Source: Notamacropus eugenii
Lineage: Eukaryota > Chordata > Mammalia > Diprotodontia > Macropodidae
Length of the DNA stretch: 64,000 nt
NCBI RefSeq assembly: GCF_028372415.1
Contig: NC_092872.1
Span: 13,730,479-13,794,478 of the forward strand
Reading direction: 5' to 3'
The notes beneath the pieces were generated by a model, which saw nothing but the letters and a program-made list of their open reading frames with translations, searched no databases and was not told where the DNA came from. Below are positions 44,461-56,360 of the stretch, piece after piece. Position 1 is the first letter of the stretch, and each line of letters starts with the position of its first letter. The translations under genes and the position numbers were made by a program.

Positions 44461-45219
44461 TTATGAGTTTTCAAATGAAATGTTGATATATTTTATTTTT
44501 TACATCACCTATATTTCATAATGCATTCCATTTCCCTCCTTCCGAAGAGTCAACATTTAGAAAACAAAAGTAACATAAGGGGAAAAACTTCGACAAAACT
44601 AACCCACTTATTGAAAAAAACCTGATGGTATATGGAACATGTCATAGCCAGTGTCCTTCATCTCTGCAAAGTGAGAGGGGAGGAGGGGAAATGGTGCCTA
44701 TAATTTTTTCAGTTGTTTTCAGCTGCATTCCATCCCTGAGTAGAAGCCTTTATTCCTATGGTTTCAGCTGTTGTCCTGAAATCCAGGTTCCATGCTCAAA
44801 CAGCATCTTCTGAATAAGCTGAATTGTAGGGAATTCAACTGAGTCATGTGAGGTTGGTAACACAGGTCTGATTCTCTCCATTGTATAGAGGAGGAAACAG
44901 ACTGATGAAACTTCAATGACTTTTCCCACTTGGCAAGTTTGAGGTGTCAGGATGGATTAAGGAAAGTGTGGAGCCAAGCTGCTCTTTAGTTCAGAGTGTA
45001 GATAGAACAAAGACACACATATATACACACACATTATCTCAATCTCCTCAGATAGCTATTGCCAAGACTTGAGCTTAGACCTTCTGTCTCTCTAAGTCAC
45101 TAGTCAAAGGGATAGTTAATTTGCATTTATTAAGTGTTTAGTATGTTATTTTAGTTGCTTATTATTAAGTAAGTTGAATTGCTAGTTTGGGATAATTTTA
45201 CTTTTGGGGGCTCAGGCTT

Positions 45220-47226
45220 TTTTAAAAAATATATACATGTATTTCATTTGTTTTTCAGTTCTTAATATTCACTTGCACAAGTATTTGAAATCAAAATGAT
45301 CTCTCCATCTCACCTCACCCTCCAGTACAGGACAGAATGCACCCCATCCATCCCTTCCTCTAGTCTCTCCTCCCTTCTATTACCCACCCTTCTTCCATCC
45401 CCCTTCCCCTCTATTTTCCAGTAGGACAACATAGATTTCTATAGTTCATTGCCTGCATAGCTTAATTTCCAGTTGCATGCTAAAACAATTTTTAACATTC
45501 ATTCTTAATGCTTTGAGGTCCATATTCTCTCCCTACCTCACCACCCACCTTCATTGAAAACACAAGCAATTCAGTATAGATCATCTATATGTAACAATGC
45601 AAAGCAATTCCATAACAGTTATGTTGTAAAAGACTAACCACATTTCCCTCTGTCCTATCCTGCCCTTCATTCATTCCATTCTCTCCCTTGACCTGTCCTC
45701 CCACAATAGTGCTTGCTTCTGATTATCTCTTTCTCCAATTTGCTGTCCCTCTCCTATCCCCCTTCCCCTTGTTTTCCTGCAGGGTAAAATAGATTTCCAT
45801 ATCCAATTGAGTGTGTGTTATTCCCTCCTTCAGTCAAATCCCATGAGAGTAAGGCTCACTTATTTCCTTTCATTTCTCGCCTTCCCCTCCATAGTAGAAA
45901 CTCTTCCCTCTTGTATGTGAGATGATTTGCTACTTCTATCTCCCCCATTGTCTTATTGCTAGTATATTCCATTCAATAGTAAACTTTATTTTTTTAAGTA
46001 TTCTCCCTTCATATTCAGCTCATCTTGCACCATCTGTCTCTGTGTGTGTGTATATACATATATGTAATTTACACTATATATACACCTACACATATATGCA
46101 TATATGAATGCATACACATATATATACATATACACATACATATACAAATCCACACCTATATAATATACATATACATACATATCCATATACACCTACACAC
46201 ACACACACACATACACACACACACATCTATATATATGCTCTCTAAGTACCGTAATAGTGTAAAAGGTCTCATGAGCTTCATATAACATCTCCCTCATCCA
46301 TGGAGGAATTTAAGCAGTTCAACTTCAATAAGTTCCTTATGGCTTATTCTTTCTTTTTACCTTTTCATGTTTCTCATGATTCTTGTATTTAAAGATCAGA
46401 TTTTCTATTGACCTCTGGTGTTTTCTACAAGAATGTTTGGAAGTCCTCTACTTCACTGAAATTGAATTTTTTCCTCTGAAGTATTGTACTCAGTTTTGCT
46501 GGGTAGGTGATTCTTGGTTTTAGTCTCATCCCCTTTGACCTCTGGAATATCATATTCCATGCCCTTCCATCCCTTAATGTAGATGTTACTAAATCCTGTG
46601 TTATCCTGATCATATTTCCACACTACTTAAATTGTTTCTTTCTAGGTGCTTCTAATATTTTCTCCTTGACCTGGGAACTCTGGAATTTGGGTATAATATT
46701 TCTAGGAGTTTTCCTTTTGGCATCTCTTTCAGGAGGTGATCAGTGAATTCTTTCTCTTTCCATTTTACCCTCTTGTTCTAGAATATCAGGGTGGTTTTCC
46801 CTGATCATCTCTCAAAAGATGATGTCTAGGCTCTTATTTTGACATTGATTTTCAGATTGACCAATATTTTTTAAATTTTCTCTCCTGGATCTCTTTTCCA
46901 GGTCGGTTTTTTTTTTCAATAAAATATTTCCTATTGCTTTCCATTTTTTCATTCTTTTGGTTTTGTTTTATAATTTCTTGGCTTTTCAAAAAGTCATTAG
47001 CTTTCATCCATTTTGTATTTCTAGGGATCTGCAAGTTCTCAGTTTCTCCAAGGCAATACAATGAAGGGAGAGGAGTTTATGCCTCTCCTAGGCTGAGCTC
47101 TGTTCTGAGAGCAACCACAAGCACTCTTTTCTGCCCGGGATCTGTGAGTAGGATTACCTCTGCAGAGCCTCCACCAGCTACACCATGCCAGTGTTCCTCC
47201 TCATCTGAGGACTGCCACTCAGGACT
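45220..47226 (-). mobile_element. HAL1, antisense, right-hand copy, 5' end deleted
   Basis: Paralog of 46-2,050. The C-terminal domain of ORF1 is open antisense at 46,425-46,613. It carries the same internal coiled-coil deletion as the left copy. A further deletion joins 47,226 to sequence equivalent to left 3,163. A CA/TA microsatellite is at 46,040-46,240. Confidence 0.8.
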
Positions 47227-48046
47227 TGGTTCTTTCACATTTGTTCTTGCTTCCCTTTTACCTTTTCCTACATAATTTTGTTTTTTAGGATCACTCTATT
47301 ATACATTACTCAGTCACAAGTGTTCTTTCAAACTAATATAGGATTATGACAGCTTTAAAAATTCTGATAAGAGGGGGACGGAGCCACGATGACAAAGTAG
47401 AAAGACACACATACACTAGTTTGGAACCCACAGCCCATAAAATATCTGTAAAAAAGAACTACCAACAAATTCTGGAGAAGCAGAAGCCACAGAACAACGG
47501 AGCGGATGAGATTTCTGTTCCAGAGAGCCTGAAAACCTCTCGCAAAAGGTTCTTTGCCCTGCAGACCCGGACACAAGCCCAGCCCTGTGTTGGCTGCCTG
47601 ATGCCGAGAGGAGCAGATCCGAGCAGGCTTCAGGGATGGAATCTCCAGTGGCCGGGCGGGTCCCTCCACTCACAGGTGACAAGGGTTGGTGAGAGGGTCT
47701 CTTTGGTGGGTTGAGAGGAGGGTGGGGTGCCCCCATAACTCAGGCCCCCTCGGGAGGCAGCAGCGGAGGCGGCAGCAGAGCTGGGCTCCCCAAGCAGGCA
47801 GGAGCCTGGATCCATTGTTGAAGGTCTCTGCATAAAACCTCTGAGGGAACTAAGCCTGTGAGGTGGCCCTGCCCCCACCTGAGCACTTGAACTTAATCTC
47901 ACACTGAATAGCAGCCCTGCCCCTGCCAAAAGCCCTGAGGCTGGGAAGCAGCATTTGAATCTCAGACCCCAAGCACTAGGTGGGAGGATCTGGAGGCAAA
48001 GTAGGTGTGAAGAGAATACTCAGAAGTCAAGTCACTGGCTGGGAAA

Positions 48047-49132
48047 ATGCCCAGAAAAGGGAAAAAAATAAGACTATAGAAGGTTACTTTCTTGGTGAAG
48101 AGGTATTTCCTCCCTTCCTTTCTGATGAGGAAAAACAATGCTTACCATCAGGCAAAGACATAGAAGTCAAGGCTTCTGTATCCCAGCCCACTCAATGGGC
48201 TCAGGCCATGGAAGAACTCAAAAAGGATTTTGAAAATCATATTAGAGAGGTGGAGGAAAAACTGGGAAGAACAATGAGAGACATGCAAGCAATGCATGAA
48301 AAACAAGTAAACACCCTGCTAAAGGAGACCCAAAAAAATGCTGAAGAAAATAACACCCTGAAAAATAGGCTAACTCAATTGGCAAAAGAGGTTCAAAAAG
48401 CCAATGAGGAGAAGAATACTTTCAAAAGCAGAATTAGTCAAATGGAAAATGAGGTTCAAAAGCTCACTGAAGAAAATAGTTCTTTCAAAATTAGAATGGA
48501 ACAGATGGAGGCTAATGACTTTATGAGAAACCAAGAGATCACAAAACAAAACCAAAAGAATGACAAAATGGAAGATAATGTGAAATATCTCACTGGAAAA
48601 ACAACTGACCTGGAAAATAGATCCAGGAGAGACAATTTAAAAATTATGGGACTACCTGAAAGCCATGATCAAAAAAAAAGCCTAGACGTCATCTTTCATG
48701 AAATTATCAAGGAAAACTGCCCTCAGATTCTAGAACCAGAGGGCAAAATAAGTCTTCAAGGAATACACAGAACACCGCCTGAAGGAGATCCAAAAAGAGA
48801 AACCTCTAGGAACATTGTAGCCAAATTCCAGAGTTCCCAGGTCAAGGAGAAAATATTGCAAGCAGCTAGAAAGAAACAATTCAAGTATTGTGGAAATACA
48901 ATCAGGATAACACAAGACCTAGCAGCTTCTACATTAAGAGATCGAAGGGCATGGAATAGGGTATTCCAGAAGTCAAAGGAACGAGGACTAAAACCAAGAA
49001 TCACCTACCCAGCAAAACTGAGTATAATACTTCAGGAAAAATTGGTCTTTCAATGAAATAGAGGACTTTCAAGCATTCTTGATGAAAAGACCAGAGCTGA
49101 AAAGAAAATTTGACTTTCAAACACAAGAATGA
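48047..49132 (+). pseudogene. HAL1 ORF1 protein, two small frameshifts
   Basis: RNA-binding chaperone of L1-type elements. The canonical start is ATG at 48,047 (MPRKGKK); an A-run at about 48,060-48,067 then shifts the frame. The main open frame (47,980-49,056) carries a coiled coil at residues 75-208, an RRM starting NLKIMGLPE at 219, and a C-terminal domain with HRTPPEGDPKRE, AARKKQF and ITYPAKLS. A second 1-base slip near 49,040 moves the last 30 codons (FNEIEDFQAF, FDFQTQE) into another frame, ending at TGA 49,130-49,132. Only two indels in about 360 codons makes this the best preserved HAL1 ORF1 in the window. Confidence 0.9.
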
Positions 49133-49264
49133 AGAGAAGCATGAAAAGGTAAACAGCAAAGAGAAGTCATAAGGGGCTTATAAAAGTTGAACTGTTTACA
49201 TTCCTACATGGAAAGACAATATTTGTAACTCTTGAAACTATTCAGTATCTAGGTACTAGGTGGG

Positions 49265-49267
<3 letters not shown>

Positions 49268-49306
<39 letters not shown>
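49268..49306 (+). repeat. (CA)n microsatellite in HAL1 3' UTR
   Basis: About 20 CA units. Several other HAL1 copies here carry CA/TG or TA tracts at the corresponding place (860-1,060; 46,040-46,240; 51,311-51,353). Confidence 0.95.
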
Positions 49307-49310
<4 letters not shown>

Positions 49311-50219
49311 GACAGAGTGCACAGAGTGAATTGAAGAGGATGGGATCATATCTTAAAAAAATGAAATCAAGCAATGAGAGAGAAATATATTGGGAGGAGA
49401 AAGGGAGAAATGGAATGGGGCAAATTATCTCTCATAAAAGAGGCAAGCAAAAGACTTATTAGTGGAGGGATAAAGAGGGGAGGGGAGAGAAAAACATGAA
49501 GTTTACTCTCATCACATTCCACTAAAAGAAGGAATAAAATGCACACTCATTTTGGTTTGAAAAATTAACTTACAATACAGGAAAGTGGAGGATAAAGGGA
49601 TAAGCAGGGTGGGGGGGATGATGGAAGGAAGGGCATGGGGAGGAGGGAGCAATTTGAGGTCGACACTCATCGGGAGGGACAGGATCAAAAGAGAGAATAG
49701 AAGTAATGGGGGGCAGGATGGAATGAAGGGAAATATAGTTAGTCTTATACAACATGACTATTGTGGAAGTCATTTGCAAAACTACACAGATTTGGCTTAT
49801 ATTGAATTGCTTGCCTTCCAAAGGGAAGGGTTGGGGAGGGAGGGAGGAAAAGAAGTTGGAACTCAAAGTTTTAGGAACAACTGTCGAGTAGTGTTCTTGC
49901 CACTAGGAAATAAGAAATACAGGTAAAGGGGTATAGAAATTTATTTGGCCCTACAGGACAAAAGAGAAGATGGAGACAAGGACAGAGAGGGATGATAGAA
50001 GAGAGAGCAGATTGGTAATAGGGGCAATTAGAATGCTTGGTGTTTTGGGGTATGGGGTGGGGACAAAAGGGGAGAAAATTTGGAACCCAAAATTTTGTGA
50101 AAATGAATGTTAAAAGTTAAATAAAGAAAGAAAGAAAGAAAAAAAATTCTGATAATATTTTTGTGTTTATAATAAGGAAACATGTTGACCTTCACGAGTA
50201 ATTAAGAATTGGACTTTTG

Positions 50220-50472
50220 TTCTGGATCTTTTAAATCAAATTTTCCAATGAATTCTTATCTTTTTGTTACAAATAATTGGAAGTCTTTCAAATTGTTGAA
50301 CGACCATTTTTTTCCTTTGAACTTCACTGACTAAGTTGATCTCGAATATGACTTTTGCTCTATCAGATAGAATGTTCTAAGATGTACTTTGAGAGTCTTT
50401 CCTAGTAGATGTTGCTAAGTCTTGTGAAATGTTAACCATGTTTTCACAGTTTTTCAATGGTCCTTTTCTTTT
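50220..50472 (-). mobile_element. Older HAL1/L1 fragment, right-hand copy
   Basis: Paralog of 3,400-3,640: degenerate antisense ORF1 C-terminal region, again cut by the next HAL1. The target sequence CAATGGTCCTTTTCTT at about 50,454 is better preserved than on the left. Confidence 0.7.
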
Positions 50473-51309
50473 ATTTCCCAATTTATTTATTTATTTTTAG
50501 TTTCCAACATTCCTTCCCACAAAACTTTGAGTTTCAAATTTTCTCCCCATCTCTCCCCTCCCCACACCCCAGAACACCTTGCATTCTGATTTCCTCTTCC
50601 CCCAATCTACCCTCCCTTTTATCACACCTCTCATTTCCCTTATCTCCATCTTCTCTCTGTTCTTTAGGGCAAGATAGATTTCTGTACTCCATTACCTGTA
50701 CTTCTTACTGCCCAGTTACATGCAAAAACAATTCTCATTATTTATTCCTAAAACTTTGAGTAATAACTTCTTTCCCTTCCTTCCTCCCTAACCATCTCCA
50801 TTCAGAAGGGAAGCAATTCAACATAGGCTATATATGCGTAGTGTTGCTAAAGACTTCCATAATAGTCATGCTGTGAAAGATTAGCTACATTTCCTTCCAT
50901 TTTGCCCTGCCCTCCCATTTATTCTATTCTCTCTTTTGATGTTATTCCCTCCTCAAAAGTGCTTACTTCTAATATCCCCTCTCCTCTCATTTTCTTCCCT
51001 TCTATCATTCCCTCACACCCTACTTATCTCCTTCTCTCCTTCTTTCCTGTAGAGTAAGAGAGATTTTCATACCAAATTGAGTGTGCATGTTATTCCCTCC
51101 TTAAACCAAATGTGATGATAGCAAGTTTCACTTTTTCCCTCTCACCTCCCCCCTTTCCCCTCCATTGAAAAAGCTTTTTCTTGCCTTTTGTATGAAAACT
51201 GATTTGCTGCATTGCATTTCTCTCTTTCTCCTCCCAATATATTCCTCTGTCACCAATTAATTTTATTTTTTACATATCATTCCTTCCTATTCTACTCACC
51301 CTGTACCTG

Positions 51310-51356
<47 letters not shown>

Positions 51357-53108
51357 CCGTCCAACTTCCCAAATACTGAGAAAAGTCTGAAGAGTTACAA
51401 ATATTATCTTTCCATGTAGGAATGTAAACAGTTCAGCTTTTGTAAGTCCCTTATGATTTCTCATTCTTGTTTACCTTTTCATGCCTCTCTTTATTCTTGT
51501 GTTTGAAAGTCAAATTTTCTATTCAAGTCTGGTCTTTTCATCAAGAATGATTGAAAGTCCACTATTTCACTGAATAACAATTTTTCTCCCTGAAGTATTA
51601 TATTCAGGTTTGCTGGGTAGGTGATTTTTGGTTTTAATTCTAGTTCTTCTGATCTCTGTAATATCATATTGCAAGGCTTTTGATCCCTTTATGGAGAAGC
51701 ATCCAGATCCTGTGTTATCCTGATTGAACTTCCACACTACTAGAATTGTTTCTTTCTGGCTGCTTGCAATATTTTCTCCTCGACCTGGAACTTCTGGAAT
51801 TTGGCTTCAATATTCCTAGGAATTTTTTGAATCTCTTTCAGAAGGTGATCTGTGAATTCTTTCAGTATTTATTTTACCCTCTGATTCCAGAATATCTGAG
51901 CAGTTTCCTTGATAATTTCATGAAAGGTGATGTCTAGGCTCTTTTTTGTATCATGGCATTCAGGTAATCCAACAATTTTTAAATTTTCTCTCCTGCATCT
52001 CTTTTCCAGGTCATTTTTTTCGAATGAAATATTTCCTATTGTTTTCCATTTTTTAATTCTTTTGGTTTTGTTTTGTAATTTCTTGGCTTCTCACAAAGTC
52101 ATAAGTCCATCTGCTCCATTCTAATTTTAAAGAACTCTTTTCTTCAGTGAGCTTTTTAACCTCCTTTTCCATTTAGCTAATTCTGCTTTTTAAAGCATTC
52201 TTCTCCTCATTGACTTTTTTGTCCTTTTTTGTCATTTGTGTTAGTCTATTTATAAAGGTGTTAATTTCTTCAGCATTTTTGGGTCTCCTTTAGCAAGCTG
52301 TTGACTTGTTTTTCTTGCATGGCTCTCCTTTCTCTTCCCAGTTTTTGCTCCACCACTCTCACTTGATTTTTGAAATCCTTTTTGAGCTCTTCTAAGACCT
52401 GAGAGCACTGCAAATTCATTTTGGAGGTTTTGGATGCAGAAGCCTTGAATTGTAGGTGTTCCTCTTATGGTATGCATTGTTCCTCCTCATCTGAAAGGAT
52501 GGAAGAAAATGCCTTCTCACCAACAAAGTAAACCTCTATTGTCTTATTCCTTTTCCAATTTTTGGTCATTTTCCCAGCTACTTACTTGACTTCTGAGTTT
52601 TGTCAAGAGGAGGGTATACTCTGTTGACCTGTAACTTCTCAGTTCCTCCAGGGGGCACAATCAAGGGAGAGAAATTTGCTCCCCTCCTGGCCTGTGCTCT
52701 GGTCTGTGAGGAGGGTCTCCCCTCCACAGCTTCTACCAGCTCCACCATGCCAGCCCTCCTCAACACTCAGCTTCCACTCAGGCCTGAGATCCAGAGCAGC
52801 TGCTCAATCTCCCCAGGATCTTTAGACAGAGTGTCCAACAAGAGCAGCAGCTGCTTGGAGCTGGGGCTAGACTGTTGTTTTCCCTTCTCACACAAGTGAA
52901 AGAGCTTTTTCTCTGACCTTTGAAGCTGTCTTTTGCATTTGTGAGTTGAGGAATCTGGGACACGAAGCTGCTGTTGGTGATGCCTTGAAACCTGCTCCAG
53001 TCCTGTCCTTGCTGGGCCACAGCCAAAGCTGCACTGTGCTGTGCTCCTCACCCGGGTGTGATACAACTTGTCTGTCAGCCTTCCAGGCTAGAAATCTCTT
53101 TAACTTTG
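50473..53108 (-). mobile_element. HAL1, antisense, right-hand copy, 5' end deleted
   Basis: Paralog of 3,641-6,245. Coiled-coil coding is seen antisense at 52,250-52,477. It is cut at 53,108, where the sequence jumps to the equivalent of left 10,438. A (TG)n tract is at 51,311-51,353. Confidence 0.8.
51311..51353 (+). repeat. (TG)n microsatellite
   Basis: About 21 uninterrupted TG units, in an antisense HAL1 3' UTR. Confidence 0.95.
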
Positions 53109-53335
53109 GAAAAGCAAGGATAGAGACAGTGGGGGCATTAACAGGATCAGGGAAAGGCTCACAGTAGAAGTTGAAGTGAATTGAGCTTTGGGGAAGATAA
53201 GGATTCTGAGAGGAAGAACTGAAGAGGGACTGCACTCCAGGCATAGGGGATAGCCTGGGTAATTGAATGACATGCAAGATAGAATTCAATTTGGGGACCT
53301 GGGTGAGGATTTCAGTTTTGCTAGAATGCAGACTT

Positions 53336-53583
53336 GATACTGTTTATTCATTTCCTAAATGCCTGTCTCTGCATGACCTTATTTGGGGTACTTTTGGCAA
53401 AGATACTGGAGTGGTTTGCTAGTACCTTCCCCAGCTCATTTTACAGAGGAGGAAACTGAGACAAACAAGGATAAGTGACTTGCCCAGGGTCACTCAACTA
53501 GTAAGTGTCTGTGCTCTGACTTGAAATCAGGTCCTCCTGACTCCAAGCTTAGCTCTCTATGGGCTGCACCACCTATCTGCCCC
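53336..53583 (-). mobile_element. Marsupial SINE, antisense, right-hand copy
   Basis: Paralog of 10,662-10,912 with the same ends (CTGTTTATTCATTTCC to CACCTATCTGCCCC). Confidence 0.85.
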
Positions 53584-53742
53584 AGAATGCAAAGTATATT
53601 AACTTAATTGAAGGAGTATCAGAAAAACATGAAATGCTATCAAGTTGGCCCAGGATGCAAGGAGACCTGGGTTCAAGTCTTGTCTCTCACACAGACTGGC
53701 TGTATCACTGTAGACAAGTCACTCAGTGGTTTTTTGGAATTA

Positions 53743-56360
53743 TTTTTTTTAATTAATTAATTTTTAGTTTTCAACATTCATTTCCACATTTGAGCTCCAA
53801 ATTTTCTCCTCATTTCTCCCCTCCCTCCACCCCAAGACACCATGAACTCTGATTACCCCTTCCCACAATCTACCCTCTCTTCTACCACACCCCTCCTTTC
53901 CTTTCTCCCTATCTCCTCTATTTTCTTGCAGGGCAAGATAGATTTCGATATCCCCATTGCCTGCATTTATTATTTCTCACTTACATGTAAAAGCAATTTT
54001 TAACATTCATTTTTAAACCATTGAGTTCCAACCTCTCTCCCTTTCTCCCTCCCCACCCATCCTCACTGAAAAGACAAGCAATTCAGTATAGGCTATACAA
54101 GTGTAATTATGCAAAAGACTTCCATAAGAGTCATGCTATGAAAGACTAGCTATATTTCCCTCCCTCCTATCCTGCCCACTATTTATTCTATTCTCTCTTT
54201 TGACTTTGTCCCTCCCCAAAAGTGTTTACTTCTAATTACCACCTCCTCCCATTTGCCCTTCCTTCCATGATCACCCACACCCTGCTTATCCCCTTCTCCC
54301 CTGCTTTCCTGCAGTGGAAGATAGATTTTCATACCACATTGAGTGAGCATGTTATTCCCTCCTCAAGCCAAATGTGATGAGAGTATACCTCACTTTTTCC
54401 CTTTCACCTAAGCGCCTTTCCCCTCCATTAAAAACCTTTTTCTTGCCTCTCTTATGAGAGATAATTTGTCCCATTCCATTTCTTCCCTTCTTCTCCCATT
54501 ATATTCCTCTCTCACCCCCAAATTTTATTTTTTTTAGATATTATTCCTTCAAATTCAACTCACGCTGTGCCCTCTGTCTATATGTATCTAATTCTTCCAA
54601 CTACCCAAATATTGACATAAGTCTGAAGAGTTACAAATATTATCTTTCCATGTAGAAATGTAAACAGTTCAACTTTAGTAAGTCCCTTATGATATCTCTT
54701 TCCCGTTTACATTTGCATACTTCTCTTGATTCTTGTGTTTGAAAATCAAATTTTCTGTTCAGTTCTGGTCTTCTCATCAAGAATGTTTGAAAGCCCTATA
54801 TTTCATTGAATGACCATTTTTTCCCCTGAAGTATTATACTCAGTTTTGTTGGGTAGGTGATTGTTGGTCTTAATCCTAGCTCCTTTGACTTCTGGAATAT
54901 TATATTCGAAGCCCTTTGATTCCTTAAGGTAGATGCAGCTAGATCTTGTGTTCTCCTGATTGTATTTCCACAATACTCCAATTTGTTTGTTTCTGGCAGC
55001 TTGCAATATTTTCTCTTGCCCTGGGAATTCTGGAATTAGGCTGCAATATTCCTAGGAGTTTTTCTTTTTGGACATCCTTCAGGAGGTAGGATTGATGGAT
55101 TCTCTCAATATTTGTTTTGCCCTCTGCTTCCAGAATATCTGGGCAGTTCTCCTTGATAATTTCATAGAAGATGATGTCTGAGCTGATTTTTGATCATGGC
55201 TTTCAGGTAGTCCCATAATTTTTAACTTGTTTCTTGTGGATCTGTTTTCCAGGTCAATGGTTTTTCTAGTGAGATATTTCACAATGCTATTTTTTCATTC
55301 CTTTGCTTTTGTTTTATAATTTCTTGACTTTTCATGCAGTCATTAACTCCTATCTGCTCCATTCTCATCTTTAAGGAATTACTTTCCTGAGTGAGCTTTT
55401 GGATCTCCTTTTAAATCTAACCAGTTCTGCTTTTTATGGCATTTTCTCCTCATTGGCTTTTTGGATGTCTTTTGCCATTTCAGGTAGTCTATTTTTTAAA
55501 GTGCTATTTTTTTCAGCATTTTTGCATCTCCTTTAGCAAACAGTTGACTTGTTTTTCATAATTTTCTTCCCTCATTCTCATTTCTCTTCCCAATATTTGC
55601 TTTGTTTCTCTTACTGGATGTTCACAATATTTTTTGAGCTCTTCCATGACCTGAGATCTCCAATCTGGCTGGAGGAACTTTGACTTTGTTTTCTTCTGTT
55701 TATATGCTTTTGTCTTCCTTGTCACCAAAGCAAGATTCTATAGTCTGATTCTTTTACTGGTTTTTGCTCATTTCCCCAGTCATTTACTTGACCTTTGAGC
55801 TCTTTGTCAAGGCACTTCTTTGCTTCCAGTGGGGGTGGGGGAGTGTACTGTCAGTCATGGATCCCCCCACAATCTGTGGGCCTAGAACTCTAGAAACAGT
55901 GGCTGCAACTGTCACTGCTGCTGCTGTGGGTGCTGTGGGTTCCTTTGCATCTCCTCCCTCCAAGGTAACTGGGGCTGAGGCCAGAGCATTCCACTCTCCT
56001 GCTCTGGTCCCAGAGGTATTTCCCACTTACCTCCTAATTTATCCTCAGTGTTTTGTGGTCATGAAGTGTGGAAATCACCCCAGGTCCCTGAGATTCATTC
56101 CCCCTGAGGCCTAAAATGGTCTCATCCATGCCCAGGCACAGCCCGTGGTGCACTGTGTTCTCCTCACTTTCCAGCTTGAGAGACACATGCCAGGAACCTT
56201 CCAGGCTGTCTTGTGCTCCAGAATTGCTTCGCTTCATCATTCTGTGGATTCTGCAGCTCTAGAGTTTGTTTAGAGCCATTTTTTACAGGTATTTGGCTGG
56301 GCTTGGTGAGAGCTCTTTAGAAGGTGAATGCAATTGCTCTGCCACCTTGACTCTGCCCCC
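53743..56360 (-). mobile_element. HAL1, antisense, uninterrupted right-hand copy
   Basis: Paralog of the ERV-split HAL1 (11,071-12,110 plus 18,604-20,184), here continuous. Antisense ORF1 pieces: C-terminal domain 54,796-55,006, RRM-like 55,079-55,282 (NKLKIMGLPESHDQ), coiled coil 55,513-55,728. GC-richer 5' UTR follows to the antisense 'GCCACCTTGACTCTGCCCCC' end at 56,341-56,360. The site equivalent to the ERV target (54,786-54,791) is empty. Confidence 0.88.

Larger units (their letters stand above)
35030..45215 (-). repeat. Middle arm: inverted copy of about 7.74-25.3 kb
   Basis: Read in reverse complement, this stretch matches the left block in order: 45,172-45,215 matches 7,738-7,790; 44,460-44,700 matches about 8,630-8,830; 41,531-42,002 matches 9,527-10,020; 40,460-40,900 matches 10,617-11,060; 40,190-40,440 matches 20,216-20,500; 39,700-39,910 matches 20,860-21,060; 38,930-39,110 matches 21,690-21,880; 36,130-36,230 matches about 24,150-24,240; 35,050-35,520 matches 24,840-25,270. 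The HAL1 and ERV at 11-20 kb are absent here. This arm is clearly more diverged than the direct pair. I see no gene between 36,200 and 40,440 or between 41,000 and 42,700. Confidence 0.85.
47371..50141 (+). mobile_element. Nearly full-length HAL1, sense, with target duplication
   Basis: This ORF1-only LINE is absent from the left duplicate, where the empty site is at about 3,290-3,305. The 5' end GAGGGGGACGGAGCCACGAT follows a 14-bp target site (47,357-47,370, AAAAATTCTGATAA) that recurs at 50,142-50,155 after the A-rich tail. ORF1 is at 48,047-49,132. About 1 kb of purine-rich 3' UTR follows, with a (CA)n tract at about 49,268-49,306, and no ORF2 at all. It must have moved with enzymes supplied by an autonomous L1. 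Confidence 0.92.

Noticed and set aside
46025..46285. 86-codon frame with repeated I, Y, H and T
   Set aside because: Translation of a CA/TA microsatellite in a HAL1 3' UTR.
49240..49310. Short direct repeats that might suggest a CRISPR array
   Set aside because: All such tracts here are simple dinucleotide microsatellites in a vertebrate genome; there are no spacer-repeat units.
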